A stretch of DNA of 64,000 bases from Streptomyces niveus (GTDB lineage Bacteria > Actinomycetota > Actinomycetes > Streptomycetales > Streptomycetaceae): contig NZ_CP018047.1 of assembly GCF_002009175.1 (NCBI RefSeq), positions 2,914,001 through 2,978,000 of the forward strand. The letters run 5' to 3'. Below, piece after piece: positions 48,576 through 57,157 of the stretch (positions within the stretch are counted from its first letter, which is position 1; each line of letters begins with the position of its first letter). The position numbers were made by a program, and so were the translations under genes. The notes below the pieces were generated by a model, which saw nothing but the letters and a program-made list of their open reading frames with translations, was not told where the DNA came from and did no database searches.

Positions 48576-48726
48576 ACGGCGGTGCGGGCCGTGGCATCAG
48601 GGCTGCGCCCTGAGAGCGGCCCCGAGAACGACCCTGACACCCCCCGGCCGGCCCCGGCGGAATATCAGGGACGGGCCAGGGTCGGCACGGGTGGAGACCG
48701 GGCGGGCGGGCGGTCACCATGGAGCC

Positions 48727-50037
48727 ATGACTCAGTCCGCCCCGCACACCTCGACGCAGCCGCCGCAGCCGCGGCCTCCTCAGCTGGTGCGCGCGCCGCG
48801 GCAGAAGGTCGTGGCGGGCGTCTGCGGCGGGCTGGGGCGGTACTGCGACCTGGACCCGGTCATCTTCCGCATCGTCATCGTCGTGCTCACGCTGACCGGT
48901 GGCATCGGGCTGATCTTCTACGGCTTCGCCTGGCTGCTCGTCCCGCTCGACGGCGAGGACGACAACGAGCTGCGCCGGCTGCTGTCGGGCCGCGTCGACG
49001 GCGCCTCCCTGATCGCCGTGCTGCTCGCGCTCGTGGGCTGCGGTCTCTTCCTGTCGATGCTCAACAACGGCGAGACACTGGGTTTCGCCACGCTGCTGTC
49101 GATCGCCGTGATCGGCGCGGCGGTCTGGTCGCAGCGGCGGCACGCCACCGCGCAGGAGGGTGGCCCGCTCGACCCGGGGACGGCGGCGGCGGTGGCCGAG
49201 GCGCCCCCGGAGACGAAGGCGCCGCCGACGCCGGGCAGTCCGTCGTGGTGGCGCGACCCGATCGTCAAGGACGGTACGACGGGGCCCCCGTCACCGTCCG
49301 GGTATCTGTGGGGTCCGGACGACGAGGCCGACGACGCGGGCCGGGGCTCCAAGCGCCGGGGGGCGGGAAAGCGGAAGTCGTCCGGGGGCTCGTGCGGGCG
49401 GCAGGGTCCGCGCGGGATCGGCGGGCGGGTCTTCCTGCTGGCGCTGCTCGCGGGCGGCATCGGGCTGAGGCTGTCGTGGGACTCCCAGCCGCTCGGTACG
49501 AGCCTCCAGATCGGCTTCGCCGCCGCGCTGGGCGTGTTCGGTCTCGGGCTCGCGGTGAGCGCCTTCCTGGGACGTACGGGCTTCGGCACGATCTTCCTCA
49601 CCGTCCTCACCGCCGGGCTGCTCGCGGGCTCGGCGGCCGTCCCGAAGGACATCGGCACGCAGTGGGTCCGTAAGACCTGGAGCCCGGCGGCCGTCGCGTC
49701 GGTGGCACCGGCGTACGAACTGGGCACCGGGGTCGGGAAGCTCGACCTGACCGCCGTCGACGTCCCGGCGGGCGAGACCCTCCGTACGAAGGCGGAGGTC
49801 GGCGCCGGGAAGCTGACGGTCACCGTGCCGCGCGACGTGACACTGAAGGTGCACGCGCAGACGGGGCTCGGTGACATCCGGCTCCCCGGTGAGCCGCCGA
49901 ACGACATCGACCTCTCACCGGCGCAGGAGCGGACGCGTACGGTGGCACCGCCCAAGGGCGTGAAGCCCGCGGGCACACTGGACATCCGGCTCGAGGTCGG
50001 TGTCGGACAGGTGGAGGTGACCCGTGCCGCTGCATGA
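48727..50037 (+). CDS. PspC domain protein with LiaF-like C-terminal domain
   Basis: 436 residues from the ATG at 48727. It begins with a PspC domain (RAPRQKVVAGVCGGLGRYCD then LDPVIFRIVIVVLTLTGGIG), then membrane helices (ASLIAVLLALVGCGLFLSML; TLLSIAVIGAAVW), a long disordered loop, three more helices (about 230-315) and a strand-rich C-terminal domain (about 345-436: GTGVGKLDLTAVDVPAGETL; VTVPRDVTLKVHAQTGLGDI; LDIRLEVGVGQVEVTR). The last part resembles the LiaF C-terminal beta fold. Divergent from the PspC-kinase/regulator pair, it is the likely third partner of a LiaFSR-like module, possibly as inhibitor of the kinase. Confidence 0.88.
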   Translation: MTQSAPHTSTQPPQPRPPQLVRAPRQKVVAGVCGGLGRYCDLDPVIFRIVIVVLTLTGGIGLIFYGFAWLLVPLDGEDDNELRRLLSGRVDGASLIAVLLALVGCGLFLSMLNNGETLGFATLLSIAVIGAAVWSQRRHATAQEGGPLDPGTAAAVAEAPPETKAPPTPGSPSWWRDPIVKDGTTGPPSPSGYLWGPDDEADDAGRGSKRRGAGKRKSSGGSCGRQGPRGIGGRVFLLALLAGGIGLRLSWDSQPLGTSLQIGFAAALGVFGLGLAVSAFLGRTGFGTIFLTVLTAGLLAGSAAVPKDIGTQWVRKTWSPAAVASVAPAYELGTGVGKLDLTAVDVPAGETLRTKAEVGAGKLTVTVPRDVTLKVHAQTGLGDIRLPGEPPNDIDLSPAQERTRTVAPPKGVKPAGTLDIRLEVGVGQVEVTRAAA

Positions 50038-50287
50038 GTTCAAACCGGGCAAACTGGTGGCCGGCCTGGCCGTGATGGGCGCGGCCACCGTGTTCGCCGG
50101 CGACGCGGGGGGCTGGTGGGACGCCCCCTGGTTCGTGATCGTCCCGATCGTCTGCGGCGGCCTGTGTCTGGCCTCCGCGGTGTCGTTGGCGGACTACCGC
50201 ATTCGGCGCCGCCTGTCGGCCAGGGCGGCGTCCAGGGAGAGCACCGAGGCGCCGGCGAGTACCAGCGGCAGCCAGGCCATGAGGTAG
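50024..50287 (+). CDS. Small two-helix membrane protein
   Basis: 87 residues from a GTG that overlaps the PspC gene by 14 bp and follows GGTGGAGG. Two hydrophobic segments (LVAGLAVMGAATVFAG; FVIVPIVCGGLCLASAVSLA) are followed by a basic tail. No family is recognised. Its last 94 bp are antisense to the end of the doxX-like gene; the tail there (RRRLSARAASRESTEAPAST) is low in complexity. Translational coupling to the PspC gene suggests a shared role in envelope stress. Confidence 0.72.
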   Translation: MPLHEFKPGKLVAGLAVMGAATVFAGDAGGWWDAPWFVIVPIVCGGLCLASAVSLADYRIRRRLSARAASRESTEAPASTSGSQAMR

Positions 50288-50712
50288 GCGAGGTCGTTGC
50301 CGTAGTAGTAGGGCTCCGTCTGCCAGCTCACGGTCAGCCACAGGCTCAGTGAGATCAGCGCGCCGCCGAACGCCGCGAGCCGGGCCAGCAGCCCGACGAG
50401 CGTGCCGAGGCCGACGGCGACTTCACCGATGCCGATGGCATAGCCGAACCCCTCGGGGTTCTTGAGGGAGAGGTCGACGAGCGCGGGGACGGCGGAGCTG
50501 TCCCGCACGCTCCTCATCAGCTCGCCGACGGAGCCGGGCCCGGTCGCCGACATGAAGGCGCTGTCGGTGAGTTTGTCGAGTCCGGCGTATATGAAGGTCA
50601 CGCCGAGGAAGATCCGCAGCGGCACCAGGGCGTACCTGGTCGCCGTGTCCCTCCAGCCCTGCCGCTCACCGCCGATCGTCCCGAAGGTGTCTGTCCGGTG
50701 TCCGTGCGCCAT
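50194..50712 (-). CDS. DoxX family membrane protein
   Basis: 172 residues with four membrane helices: LVPLRIFLGVTFIYAGLDKL, YAIGIGEVAVGLGTLVGLLA, FGGALISLSLWLTVS and LAYLMAWLPLVLAGASVLSL. The pattern LRxxxGxxFxxxGxxKL at the start is typical of DoxX proteins, which are associated with redox homeostasis or quinone-dependent thiosulfate oxidation; the specific role is not clear. The ATG at 50712 is preferred over a GTG one codon earlier. Its 3' end overlaps the convergent small membrane gene by 94 bp. Confidence 0.85.
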   Translation of the reverse strand: MAHGHRTDTFGTIGGERQGWRDTATRYALVPLRIFLGVTFIYAGLDKLTDSAFMSATGPGSVGELMRSVRDSSAVPALVDLSLKNPEGFGYAIGIGEVAVGLGTLVGLLARLAAFGGALISLSLWLTVSWQTEPYYYGNDLAYLMAWLPLVLAGASVLSLDAALADRRRRMR

Positions 50713-50835
50713 CACGCGCCCGCCTTTCCGCCGCCCACGTCGCTCGCAGAGCTTGATTGTGCCCGCGTGCCTCGTACATGCATACGGATGGGACGGAGCC
50801 GGCGCTCAGCGGATACGTCAGGGCCGCCTCGCGGG

Positions 50836-52101
50836 TCAGTCCAGGACGTCGATGGGCATCCGGTTCGTTTCGACGCCCGCGGCCGTCACGACCTGCACAT
50901 CGAGACGCCCGGGCTCGACGTCCACCGGCACGGGCACGGTGAGCACCGTGTCCGACGGGTTCCGGAAGCCGCCGGGGACCGGGATCAGCGGTACATGGAC
51001 ATGGACGGGCCCGATCCGTACGACCATCGCGCCGAGCCGGTCCGGCGTGCCCGCGCCGGGCGGCACGAAACCCGTCCCCCGGATCTCGATGTCGTCACCG
51101 GTGCGGATCGGCGCGTCCAGGTCCCCGGCCTCCCTGGCCCGGACGACCGACAGCACCACCGGGCGGCCGCCCTCGGCCCACTTCGCCGCGAAGTACGTCG
51201 CGGCCGAGACCGTCACCAGCAGGGCGAGCGCCCATGGCAGGTCGGGCAGTTGCTCGGGGCGGCGGGCCAGGCGTACGGCGGAGAAGAGCACGGCGACGGC
51301 CGTCACCAGCGTGTACTGGACGTCGGCGAAGCTGCCGCGACCGGCGTCGTCGCAGAGCAGGTCGGCGAGGCGCGGACGCTCGGCCCGTACCTTCTGCAGG
51401 CGCCGGTCCGCGACGCGTACGCCCACCACACGGCGTACGACGACGGCGATCGCGCACACCACGGCGAGCACGGTCAACATGCCCGCGCCACGGGCGAGTT
51501 CGAGCCCGGCGATCAGTTCGTCGCGGGTCCCGTGGTCGGACGCGCCGGCGAGCTGGAGCGCGAGCACCAGGACGGCGAAGACGAGCAGCAGCACCCAGGC
51601 GGAGGCGACGGTGCGGGAGGTCGACAACCGGTTGTCCTCGCCGATGACCGGGGCGAGGAGGCCGCCGCGCGTACGGTGCAGCCTGGCCGCGCCGGTCAGC
51701 AGTCCGGCCACGGCGAGGGCGGCGACGAGGCCCGCCGTACGGGCGACGGTCCAGCCCGCGCCGATCGCCGTCCCGGCCAGCGCGAGCGCGAACACCGCGA
51801 GGCCGCCCCACACCACGATCAGCGTGTGCCGCCAGACGGCCAGCAGCCACGCCTCGCCCGCCTCGCGGCTGCGGTCGGCGACGGCGCGCGCGGACTGGGT
51901 GAGTTCGTCGGACACCCACTGCCTGGACGCGCCCGGGGAGTGGGCGAGCGCGGCGGGCAGACCGTGCCCGGCCGCGAACTCCTCCCGTTTCGCGAGGAAC
52001 GCGGCGACCGCCTGCCGATGCCCCTCGGGAGCACCGACCGGGCAGTTCCCGCAGGTACAGCCCCCGCCGTGGGTGCCTTGTCCCACCACTTGCACCGTCA
52101 C
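50836..52101 (-). CDS. Multi-pass membrane protein with N-terminal Cys motif, function unknown
   Basis: 421 residues from a GTG. The N-terminus carries GGGCTCGNCPVG, a C-x-C-x2-C cluster that could bind a metal. Helical segments follow: LLAVWRHTLIVVWGGLAVFALALAGTAI (about 85-112), VAALAVAGLLTGAA, AWVLLLVFAVLVLALQLAG and GMLTVLAVVCAIAVVVRRVV, then two more. The C-terminal 130 residues are strand-rich and predicted cytoplasmic (DDIEIRGTGFVPPG; VHVHVPLIPVPGGF; VDVEPGRLDVQVVTAAG). No family is recognised. It stands alone between doxX and a methyltransferase. Confidence 0.75.
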   Translation of the reverse strand: MTVQVVGQGTHGGGCTCGNCPVGAPEGHRQAVAAFLAKREEFAAGHGLPAALAHSPGASRQWVSDELTQSARAVADRSREAGEAWLLAVWRHTLIVVWGGLAVFALALAGTAIGAGWTVARTAGLVAALAVAGLLTGAARLHRTRGGLLAPVIGEDNRLSTSRTVASAWVLLLVFAVLVLALQLAGASDHGTRDELIAGLELARGAGMLTVLAVVCAIAVVVRRVVGVRVADRRLQKVRAERPRLADLLCDDAGRGSFADVQYTLVTAVAVLFSAVRLARRPEQLPDLPWALALLVTVSAATYFAAKWAEGGRPVVLSVVRAREAGDLDAPIRTGDDIEIRGTGFVPPGAGTPDRLGAMVVRIGPVHVHVPLIPVPGGFRNPSDTVLTVPVPVDVEPGRLDVQVVTAAGVETNRMPIDVLD

Positions 52102-52193
52102 GCCGAATGCCGCCTTCCCCGCCCCGCACCCGTGGATCTTGCCGGGTGAACTTCCTTGCTGTGACTGGGAATTGTGCCGTATCCGGGAGGGTG

Positions 52194-52955
52194 TCAGACG
52201 CCGAGGACGAGATACGCGAAGCCGAGGTACCCCCGGTAGCCGCCGAGATAGCCCTCCCGGTGCCGGGCGGCGGTGGCTCGGGCGTCCGTGTGCAGCGGAT
52301 GGTCCGGGTTCTCAAGGGCCCAGCGCTCGCCCCAGCCGGCCCGGCCGCTGGACTCGAAGACGTCCCATTCACGCTGGTCGGCGACGGTCGTACGGAGCGG
52401 GGCGAAGCCGGCGTCGGCGGCGGCCCGGACCAGATCGCCCAGCGAGCCGACGAGTTCGTCCTCCTCGGCGCCGAGTCCCTCGAGGGCGGCGGAGGTCGGC
52501 TTCTCCGTCCAGAATCCATCGGCGAAGAGCACCCGCCCACCGGGTTCGACGGCCCCGCGCAGGGCGCGCAGCGCCTCACGGGTCGTGCCGGGCCAGGCGT
52601 GCACGGCCCCGATGCAGACGGCGAGGTCGTAACCGGTCCCTGGCCACCCCTCGGCGGAGCTCTCGTGGAACGTCACGCGACCGTCCAGCCCCCGATCCCC
52701 GGCGAGCCGCCGCCCGCGCGCCACGGCGGCGGGGTCCTTCTCCACCCCGTCCCCGGTACTGCCGGGAGCCCCTTCGACCAGCCGCAGCAACAACTCCCCC
52801 CAGCCACACCCGAGATCGACCACCCGCCCACCCTCGGGCAGGGCGCAGGCGTCGATCAGCGAGCGGGCGTGTTCTTCGGAGAGGGGGGCGTTCCAGGTCA
52901 GGAGGGGGTTGTTGGGGGCGGCGAGGATGGCGTGGAGTTCGTCGTGGTCGGACAT
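52194..52955 (-). CDS. Class I SAM-dependent methyltransferase
   Basis: 253 residues from the ATG at 52955. Motif I is GRVVDLGCGWGELLLRLVE, the acidic position after strand 2 is GDGVEKDPAAV, and motif III region is DLAVCIGAVHAWPG. The C-terminus is Tyr/Gly-rich (GYLGGYRGYLGFAYLVLGV). Substrate is unknown. The open frame reaches to 52985, but the ATG at 52955 gives the better N-terminus. Confidence 0.82.
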   Translation of the reverse strand: MSDHDELHAILAAPNNPLLTWNAPLSEEHARSLIDACALPEGGRVVDLGCGWGELLLRLVEGAPGSTGDGVEKDPAAVARGRRLAGDRGLDGRVTFHESSAEGWPGTGYDLAVCIGAVHAWPGTTREALRALRGAVEPGGRVLFADGFWTEKPTSAALEGLGAEEDELVGSLGDLVRAAADAGFAPLRTTVADQREWDVFESSGRAGWGERWALENPDHPLHTDARATAARHREGYLGGYRGYLGFAYLVLGV

Positions 52956-53075
52956 GGCCGAGACGGTCGCACACGTGGCCGGCACGGTGCGAGCGAATTG
53001 CGGCGGCCTACAGGTCGTCGACGTCCGCGAGGTCGATGTCGAACGGGACGGAGCGGGCGAGACCTAGGGGCATAT

Positions 53076-53115
53076 GCCGATGCCGCCACCCAAACGAATG
53101 GGCGACGGCATCGGC
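53076..53115 (-). terminator. Terminator after guaA
   Basis: Inverted repeat GCCGATGCCG ... CGGCATCGGC with additional inner pairing (CCACCC/GGGCG), about 20 bp past the guaA stop codon. Confidence 0.65.
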
Positions 53116-53134
53116 GTTGACCTGGGGGAGACGG

Positions 53135-54715
53135 TCACTCCCACTCGATCGTGCCCGGCGGCTTGCTCGTCACGTCCAGGACCACGCGGTTCACGTCCGA
53201 GACCTCGTTCGTGATGCGGGTGGAGATCTTCGCCAGTACGTCGTACGGCATCCGCGTCCAGTCCGCCGTCATCGCGTCCTCCGACGACACCGGGCGCAGC
53301 ACGATCGGGTGGCCGTAGGTGCGGCCGTCGCCCTGGACGCCCACGGAGCGGACGTCCGCGAGCAGGACCACCGGGCACTGCCAGATGTCCCGGTCGAGGC
53401 CGGCCGCCGTCAGTTCCTCGCGGGCGATGGCGTCCGCCTCGCGCAGCAGGTCGAGGCGCTCGCGGGTGATGTCGCCGACGATACGGATGCCGAGGCCCGG
53501 CCCCGGGAAGGGCTGGCGCTGGACGATCTCCTCCGGCAGGCCCAGTTCCTGGCCGACCATCCGGACCTCGTCCTTGAACAGCTGGCGCAGCGGCTCGACG
53601 AGGGAGAACTCCAGGTCCTCGGGGAGCCCTCCCACGTTGTGGTGCGACTTGATGTTGGCGGTGCCGCTGCCGCCGCCGGACTCGACCACGTCCGGGTAGA
53701 GCGTGCCCTGGACCAGGAACTCGACCGGCTCGCCGGGCCCGGCCTCGGCGATGATCTCCGCCTGGGCCTGCTCGAAGACCCGGATGAACTCACGGCCGAT
53801 GATCTTCCGCTTCTGCTCCGGGTCGGAGACCCCGGCCAGCGCGGCCAGGAAACGCTCCTGCGCGTCGACGACCTTCAGCTGTACGCCGGTCGCGGCGACG
53901 AAGTCCTTCTCGACCTGCTCGGTCTCGCCCTTGCGCATCAGACCGTGGTCGACGTAGACGCAGGTCAGCTGCGAACCGATCGCCTTCTGTACGAGGGCGG
54001 CGGCGACGGCCGAGTCCACGCCGCCGGAGAGACCGCAGATCGCCCGGCTGCCGCCGACCTGTTCGCGGATCGCGGCGACCTGCTCCTCGATGACGTTGCC
54101 GGTGGTCCACGTCGGCTCGATGCCCGCGCCTCGGTAGAGGAAGTGCTCGAGGACCTGCTGGCCGTGCGTGGAGTGCAGAACCTCGGGGTGGTGCTGGACG
54201 CCGTAGAGCTTCTTCTCGTCGTTCTCGAAGGCGGCGACCGGCACCACATCGGTGGAGCCGGTGACGGTGAAGCCCTCGGGGGCGGCCGAGCACGCGTCGC
54301 CGTGCGACATCCAGACCTGCTGCTCGGCCGGGGTGCCCTCGAAGAGCGTGGAGCCCGTCTTGGAGACGTGCAGCACGGTGCGGCCGTACTCCCGCGAGCC
54401 CGTGTTGTCGACCGTTCCGCCGAGCGTCGTCGCCATCAGCTGGAAGCCGTAGCACATGCCGAAGACCGGGACCCCGGCCTCGAAGAGCGCGCGGTCGACG
54501 GTCGGGGCGCCCTCCGCGTACACGGAGGACGGGCCGCCGGAGAGGATGATCGCCTTGGGGTTCTTGGCCAGCATCTCGGCCACCGGCATCGTCGAGGGGA
54601 CGATCTCGCTGTAGACCCGGGCCTCACGGACGCGGCGGGCGATGAGCTGGGCGTACTGCGCGCCGAAGTCGACGACGAGTACGGCGTCGGGGGCGGCGGG
54701 GGGTACTGCTGGCAC
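53135..54715 (-). CDS. guaA: GMP synthase (glutamine-hydrolysing)
   Basis: 526 residues from a GTG at 54715. It converts XMP to GMP. The class I glutamine amidotransferase domain (1-200) has [16 protein letters not shown], the catalytic Cys in [11 protein letters not shown], and His/Glu in [13 protein letters not shown]. The ATP pyrophosphatase domain has [18 protein letters not shown], and the C-terminal dimerisation domain includes [18 protein letters not shown] and ends [14 protein letters not shown]. It appears monocistronic. The chorismate mutase leader starts about 125 bp away on the other strand. Confidence 0.97.
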   Translation of the reverse strand: MPAVPPAAPDAVLVVDFGAQYAQLIARRVREARVYSEIVPSTMPVAEMLAKNPKAIILSGGPSSVYAEGAPTVDRALFEAGVPVFGMCYGFQLMATTLGGTVDNTGSREYGRTVLHVSKTGSTLFEGTPAEQQVWMSHGDACSAAPEGFTVTGSTDVVPVAAFENDEKKLYGVQHHPEVLHSTHGQQVLEHFLYRGAGIEPTWTTGNVIEEQVAAIREQVGGSRAICGLSGGVDSAVAAALVQKAIGSQLTCVYVDHGLMRKGETEQVEKDFVAATGVQLKVVDAQERFLAALAGVSDPEQKRKIIGREFIRVFEQAQAEIIAEAGPGEPVEFLVQGTLYPDVVESGGGSGTANIKSHHNVGGLPEDLEFSLVEPLRQLFKDEVRMVGQELGLPEEIVQRQPFPGPGLGIRIVGDITRERLDLLREADAIAREELTAAGLDRDIWQCPVVLLADVRSVGVQGDGRTYGHPIVLRPVSSEDAMTADWTRMPYDVLAKISTRITNEVSDVNRVVLDVTSKPPGTIEWE

Positions 54716-54828
54716 GGGCGCGGCCTTCCGGCGGTGAACGGGTTCTGTACCCCGATTCTAACGGCGCCCGGAGACAGCTTTTCGTCTCAGCATCCGAACC
54801 CCGCGCGGGGCCGCCGGTACCCCTCGGG

Positions 54829-54834
54829 CATACT
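54829..54834 (+). promoter_or_regulatory. Possible -10 element for the chorismate mutase leader
   Basis: CATACT lies 7 bases before the leader-peptide ATG, so the transcript may begin at or within a base or two of that ATG and the leader would be leaderless. No good -35 is visible. Confidence 0.4.
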
Positions 54835-54841
54835 GGCCGCC

Positions 54842-54910
54842 ATGCGCGAGCACTCGACCTTCTTTACCTATGGCACCGGCCCGTCCGGCTGCCATGGTCG
54901 TGCTGCTTGA
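54842..54910 (+). CDS. Phe/Tyr attenuator leader peptide
   Basis: A 22-codon open frame beginning MREHSTFFTYG and ending HGRAA. It contains two adjacent Phe codons and a Tyr codon within four positions, using TTT and TAT, which are rare in this GC-rich sequence. It precedes a strong terminator (54932) and the chorismate mutase gene, whose product feeds Phe and Tyr synthesis. The M-x-x-H-S start resembles the Trp leader peptides of Streptomyces. Ribosome stalling at FFTY when charged tRNA is low would favour read-through. Confidence 0.72.
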   Translation: MREHSTFFTYGTGPSGCHGRAA

Positions 54911-54931
54911 GCTGACAAGCGACTTCCCAGG

Positions 54932-54966
54932 CGCCCCGGGCCGACAAGGCCCGGGGCGTTCTGCGT
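54932..54966 (+). terminator. Attenuator terminator before chorismate mutase
   Basis: Perfect 11-bp stem CGCCCCGGGCC-GACAA-GGCCCGGGGCG followed by TTCTGCGTTGT, 22 bp after the leader-peptide stop codon and 57 bp before the chorismate mutase ATG. A short upstream stem, GCTTG/CAAGC (54905-54920), could be part of the competing structure. Confidence 0.75.
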
Positions 54967-55023
54967 TGTCCGGGCCCGAAGTTCGCCGCCCGGGGGTCTC
55001 CCCTTCGTACAGAGGAGCCCTTC

Positions 55024-55305
55024 ATGACCGTCACCGACCGCACCGGCGCCCGCACCGACGAGGCCGCCACCGTGATCGACGGCACGCGCGAGCGCATCGA
55101 CGCGCTCGACGACCGGATCATCGGTCTCGTGCAGGAACGGATGGCCGTCTCGGCCGTCATCCAGGACGCCCGCATCGCCTCCGGCGGACGCCGGGTCAAT
55201 CTGTCCCGCGAGAACGAGATCCTGGGCCGCTTCAGGGACGCGCTCGGCACGCCGGGCACCTCGCTGGCGATGACGCTGCTGGAACTCTCGCGCGGCCGGA
55301 TCTGA
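55024..55305 (+). CDS. Chorismate mutase (AroQ type)
   Basis: 93 residues, all alpha, the usual size for a monofunctional AroQ enzyme. It converts chorismate to prephenate, the branch point to Phe and Tyr. Helix 1 is IDGTRERIDALDDRIIGLVQ with the conserved Arg and Asp, then RMAVSAVIQDARIASGGRR with active-site Arg/Lys-type positions, and SRENEILGRFRDALG. The ATG follows AGAGGAG. An attenuator with a Phe/Tyr leader peptide sits upstream. Confidence 0.93.
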   Translation: MTVTDRTGARTDEAATVIDGTRERIDALDDRIIGLVQERMAVSAVIQDARIASGGRRVNLSRENEILGRFRDALGTPGTSLAMTLLELSRGRI

Positions 55306-55976
55306 CCGGGGCCGTACGGACATGGGTTCGGGCGCATCCTCACCCGTACGGCGCGTGACCGGACCCGCCGGGCCTTCGTTGGTCCCGATGTCCGTGTCAG
55401 CCAGGGGCGGGCCCGAACAAACCACGCGTGGCTTCGCTGGGGCGTGTGACGTGCCGCTGGTACGTCGTGGGACCTCGTCTCAGCGCGAGTGGCCGGTCGG
55501 CAGGGGACAGCATGCCCGGTCACCCCAAGAGCGGTCGGCACCGGGGACGCCCGGCGCCGACCGCATACGGATACGGATCACCCCTCCCGTGTCCAACCGT
55601 TCACCCAACCGCTCCTCCGCTCCTCCGCACCTGCCGCTCACCCGTCCACCGTCCCGTACTCGCGGCGCTACCCCCCCGGCGCCGCGATCCGGCACCGCGC
55701 GCCGCCCTGACGCCACGGTGCCGGCGACAAGGGCCCCGCAGGCGCCCGTCCGACTCACCTCGGACCGGGCCCGCGGGGCCCTTGTCGCGCCCGCCGCGCA
55801 CCGCGAGGTGACCGTGTGACGCGCGCCACATAAAGATTCCGTGAGGAAATGGGCAACCATCTGCCCAGGTCACAGGTCCTTCATGCGACACAACGGACTC
55901 CCCTGCCCCACGTCGGAGAGGCCCTAGGACTCCGCACCGCCGGTACGCGGTGCGCCGGACTTCACTGAGGTCTTTC
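55306..55976. other. Non-coding region between chorismate mutase and the LAETG protein
   Basis: About 670 bp. Plus-strand open frames here are Pro/Arg-rich with no ribosome binding site and look spurious. It contains a perfect 16-bp inverted repeat (55724-55739 and 55773-55788) and a small hairpin GGGCA-ACCATC-TGCCC (55851-55866) in a more AT-rich stretch that probably holds the LAETG gene promoter. Confidence 0.55.
55724..55788 (+). terminator. Long inverted repeat, possible terminator
   Basis: Arms GCGACAAGGGCCCCGC and GCGGGGCCCTTGTCGC pair perfectly over 16 bp, with a 33-base loop. It may end the chorismate mutase transcript or be part of the leader of the next gene. Confidence 0.5.
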
Positions 55977-57032
55977 ATGAAGCTTCGCCGCGCTATGGCC
56001 GTCGCAGCAGCGACCGCTGTCATAGCCCCTGCCGCCTTCCTGGCGGCGCCGGCCGCGTACGCGACCGACGGCACCACCGGCACCACCGAGACGGTTTCCG
56101 ACGACGAGAACCCGCCGCCGCCCGCGGACGGCGAGGTCGTACCGCCGCCCGCGGACGACACGGTCGAGCCCCCGCCGGTGGACGACGAGGTCGTACCGCC
56201 GCCGGTTGACGACGAGAACCCGCCGCCCGTGGATCCCCCCGTGAATCCGCCCGTGGACGACACGGTCGTACCCCCGCCCGTCGACGAGGGGGAGAATCCC
56301 GAGCCGGGCGACGACGAGGGGGAAGAGGAAGAAGAGGAGGAGCCCACGCCTCCCGACGAGGAGTGCGCGGACGGCGACTTCAAGAGCACGCTCTCGGGGC
56401 TCCCCAGCAAGATCGTCGCCGGTTCGGGTTGGAAGGAGTTCAGCCTCAACCTCGACAACAAGAACGGCGACGACGTCGCGACGATCGTCCTCGGTGCCGT
56501 CGTGCTGTACAAGAAGGACGCCGAGGACTCCTTCGAGTCCGACCTGACCTCGAAGTACGCGAAGTTCGAGTACTTCGACGGCAAGAAGTGGGTCAACGAC
56601 GACCTCTCCGACGGCGGCTCCTTCGCCGGCGCGCTCGACGTCGAAGCCGGCGAGACGTACTCGCTCAAGCTCCGTATGAACGTCTCCGCGAAGGCCCCGG
56701 CCGGCGCCGCCGTCGCCATCGCCTTCGCGGTCTCCGTCGACGACGACCTCAACTGCCACGTCGACGAGAAGTGGTACAGCTTCGAGGTCCTGGCGGCCGA
56801 CTCGACGCCGGGCAGCGTCCCGCCGGCCGAGCCCGAGGACGGCAAGAGCCCCGCGGACATCAAGCCGCAGGGCGGCGCCAAGGCGCTGCCGGCCGCCGCG
56901 AACGGCAGCCTCGCCGAGACCGGTTCCAACTCCGCGCTGCCGGCCGTCGGCATCGCGGCCGCACTGGCCGTCGCCGTGGGTGGTGGCGTGGTGTTCGCGC
57001 TCCGTCGCCGCGAGGGTGACGCCGTCGCGTAA
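55977..57032 (+). CDS. Sortase-anchored surface protein (LAETG)
   Basis: 351 residues from the ATG at 55977, after GAGG. Signal peptide KLRRAMAVAAATAVIAPAAF ending near AYA. Residues 30-130 are a Pro/Asp/Val repeat (PPPVDDEVVPPPVDDENPPP and similar) then a Glu run, probably spanning the wall. A folded strand-rich domain follows (about 135-270: SLNLDNKNGDDVATIVLGAV, VNVSAKAP-type strands). The C-terminus has LAETG, a hydrophobic helix (ALPAVGIAAALAVAVGGGVV) and RRR, the sortase sorting signal; LAxTG is the form used by class E sortases. The ligand of the folded domain is unknown. Confidence 0.88.
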   Translation: MKLRRAMAVAAATAVIAPAAFLAAPAAYATDGTTGTTETVSDDENPPPPADGEVVPPPADDTVEPPPVDDEVVPPPVDDENPPPVDPPVNPPVDDTVVPPPVDEGENPEPGDDEGEEEEEEEPTPPDEECADGDFKSTLSGLPSKIVAGSGWKEFSLNLDNKNGDDVATIVLGAVVLYKKDAEDSFESDLTSKYAKFEYFDGKKWVNDDLSDGGSFAGALDVEAGETYSLKLRMNVSAKAPAGAAVAIAFAVSVDDDLNCHVDEKWYSFEVLAADSTPGSVPPAEPEDGKSPADIKPQGGAKALPAAANGSLAETGSNSALPAVGIAAALAVAVGGGVVFALRRREGDAVA

Positions 57033-57062
57033 CACGCGTCGGCGGAGCGGGACCGCAAGACC

Positions 57063-57102
57063 GGAGGCGCTGCACTCGGAGGGGGGTGCAGCGCCTCCTT
57101 GC
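57063..57102 (+). terminator. Terminator after the LAETG gene
   Basis: Perfect 12-bp stem GGAGGCGCTGCA / TGCAGCGCCTCC with a 12-base loop, followed by TTGCTG. Confidence 0.8.
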
Positions 57103-57157
57103 TGTCCGCGAGCCGTCCGTGAGCTGTTGTCCGGGATCAGTCCGGGAGAGCCCGCCG

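Noticed and set aside
50462..54910. Single plus-strand open frame of 1482 codons
   Set aside because: It is a GC-bias shadow running antisense through doxX, the multi-TM gene, the methyltransferase and guaA. Only its last 23 codons, as a separate leader peptide, are supported.
55322..55819. Plus-strand open frames after chorismate mutase
   Set aside because: Composition is Pro/Arg-rich, there are no ribosome binding sites, and stem-loops run through them.
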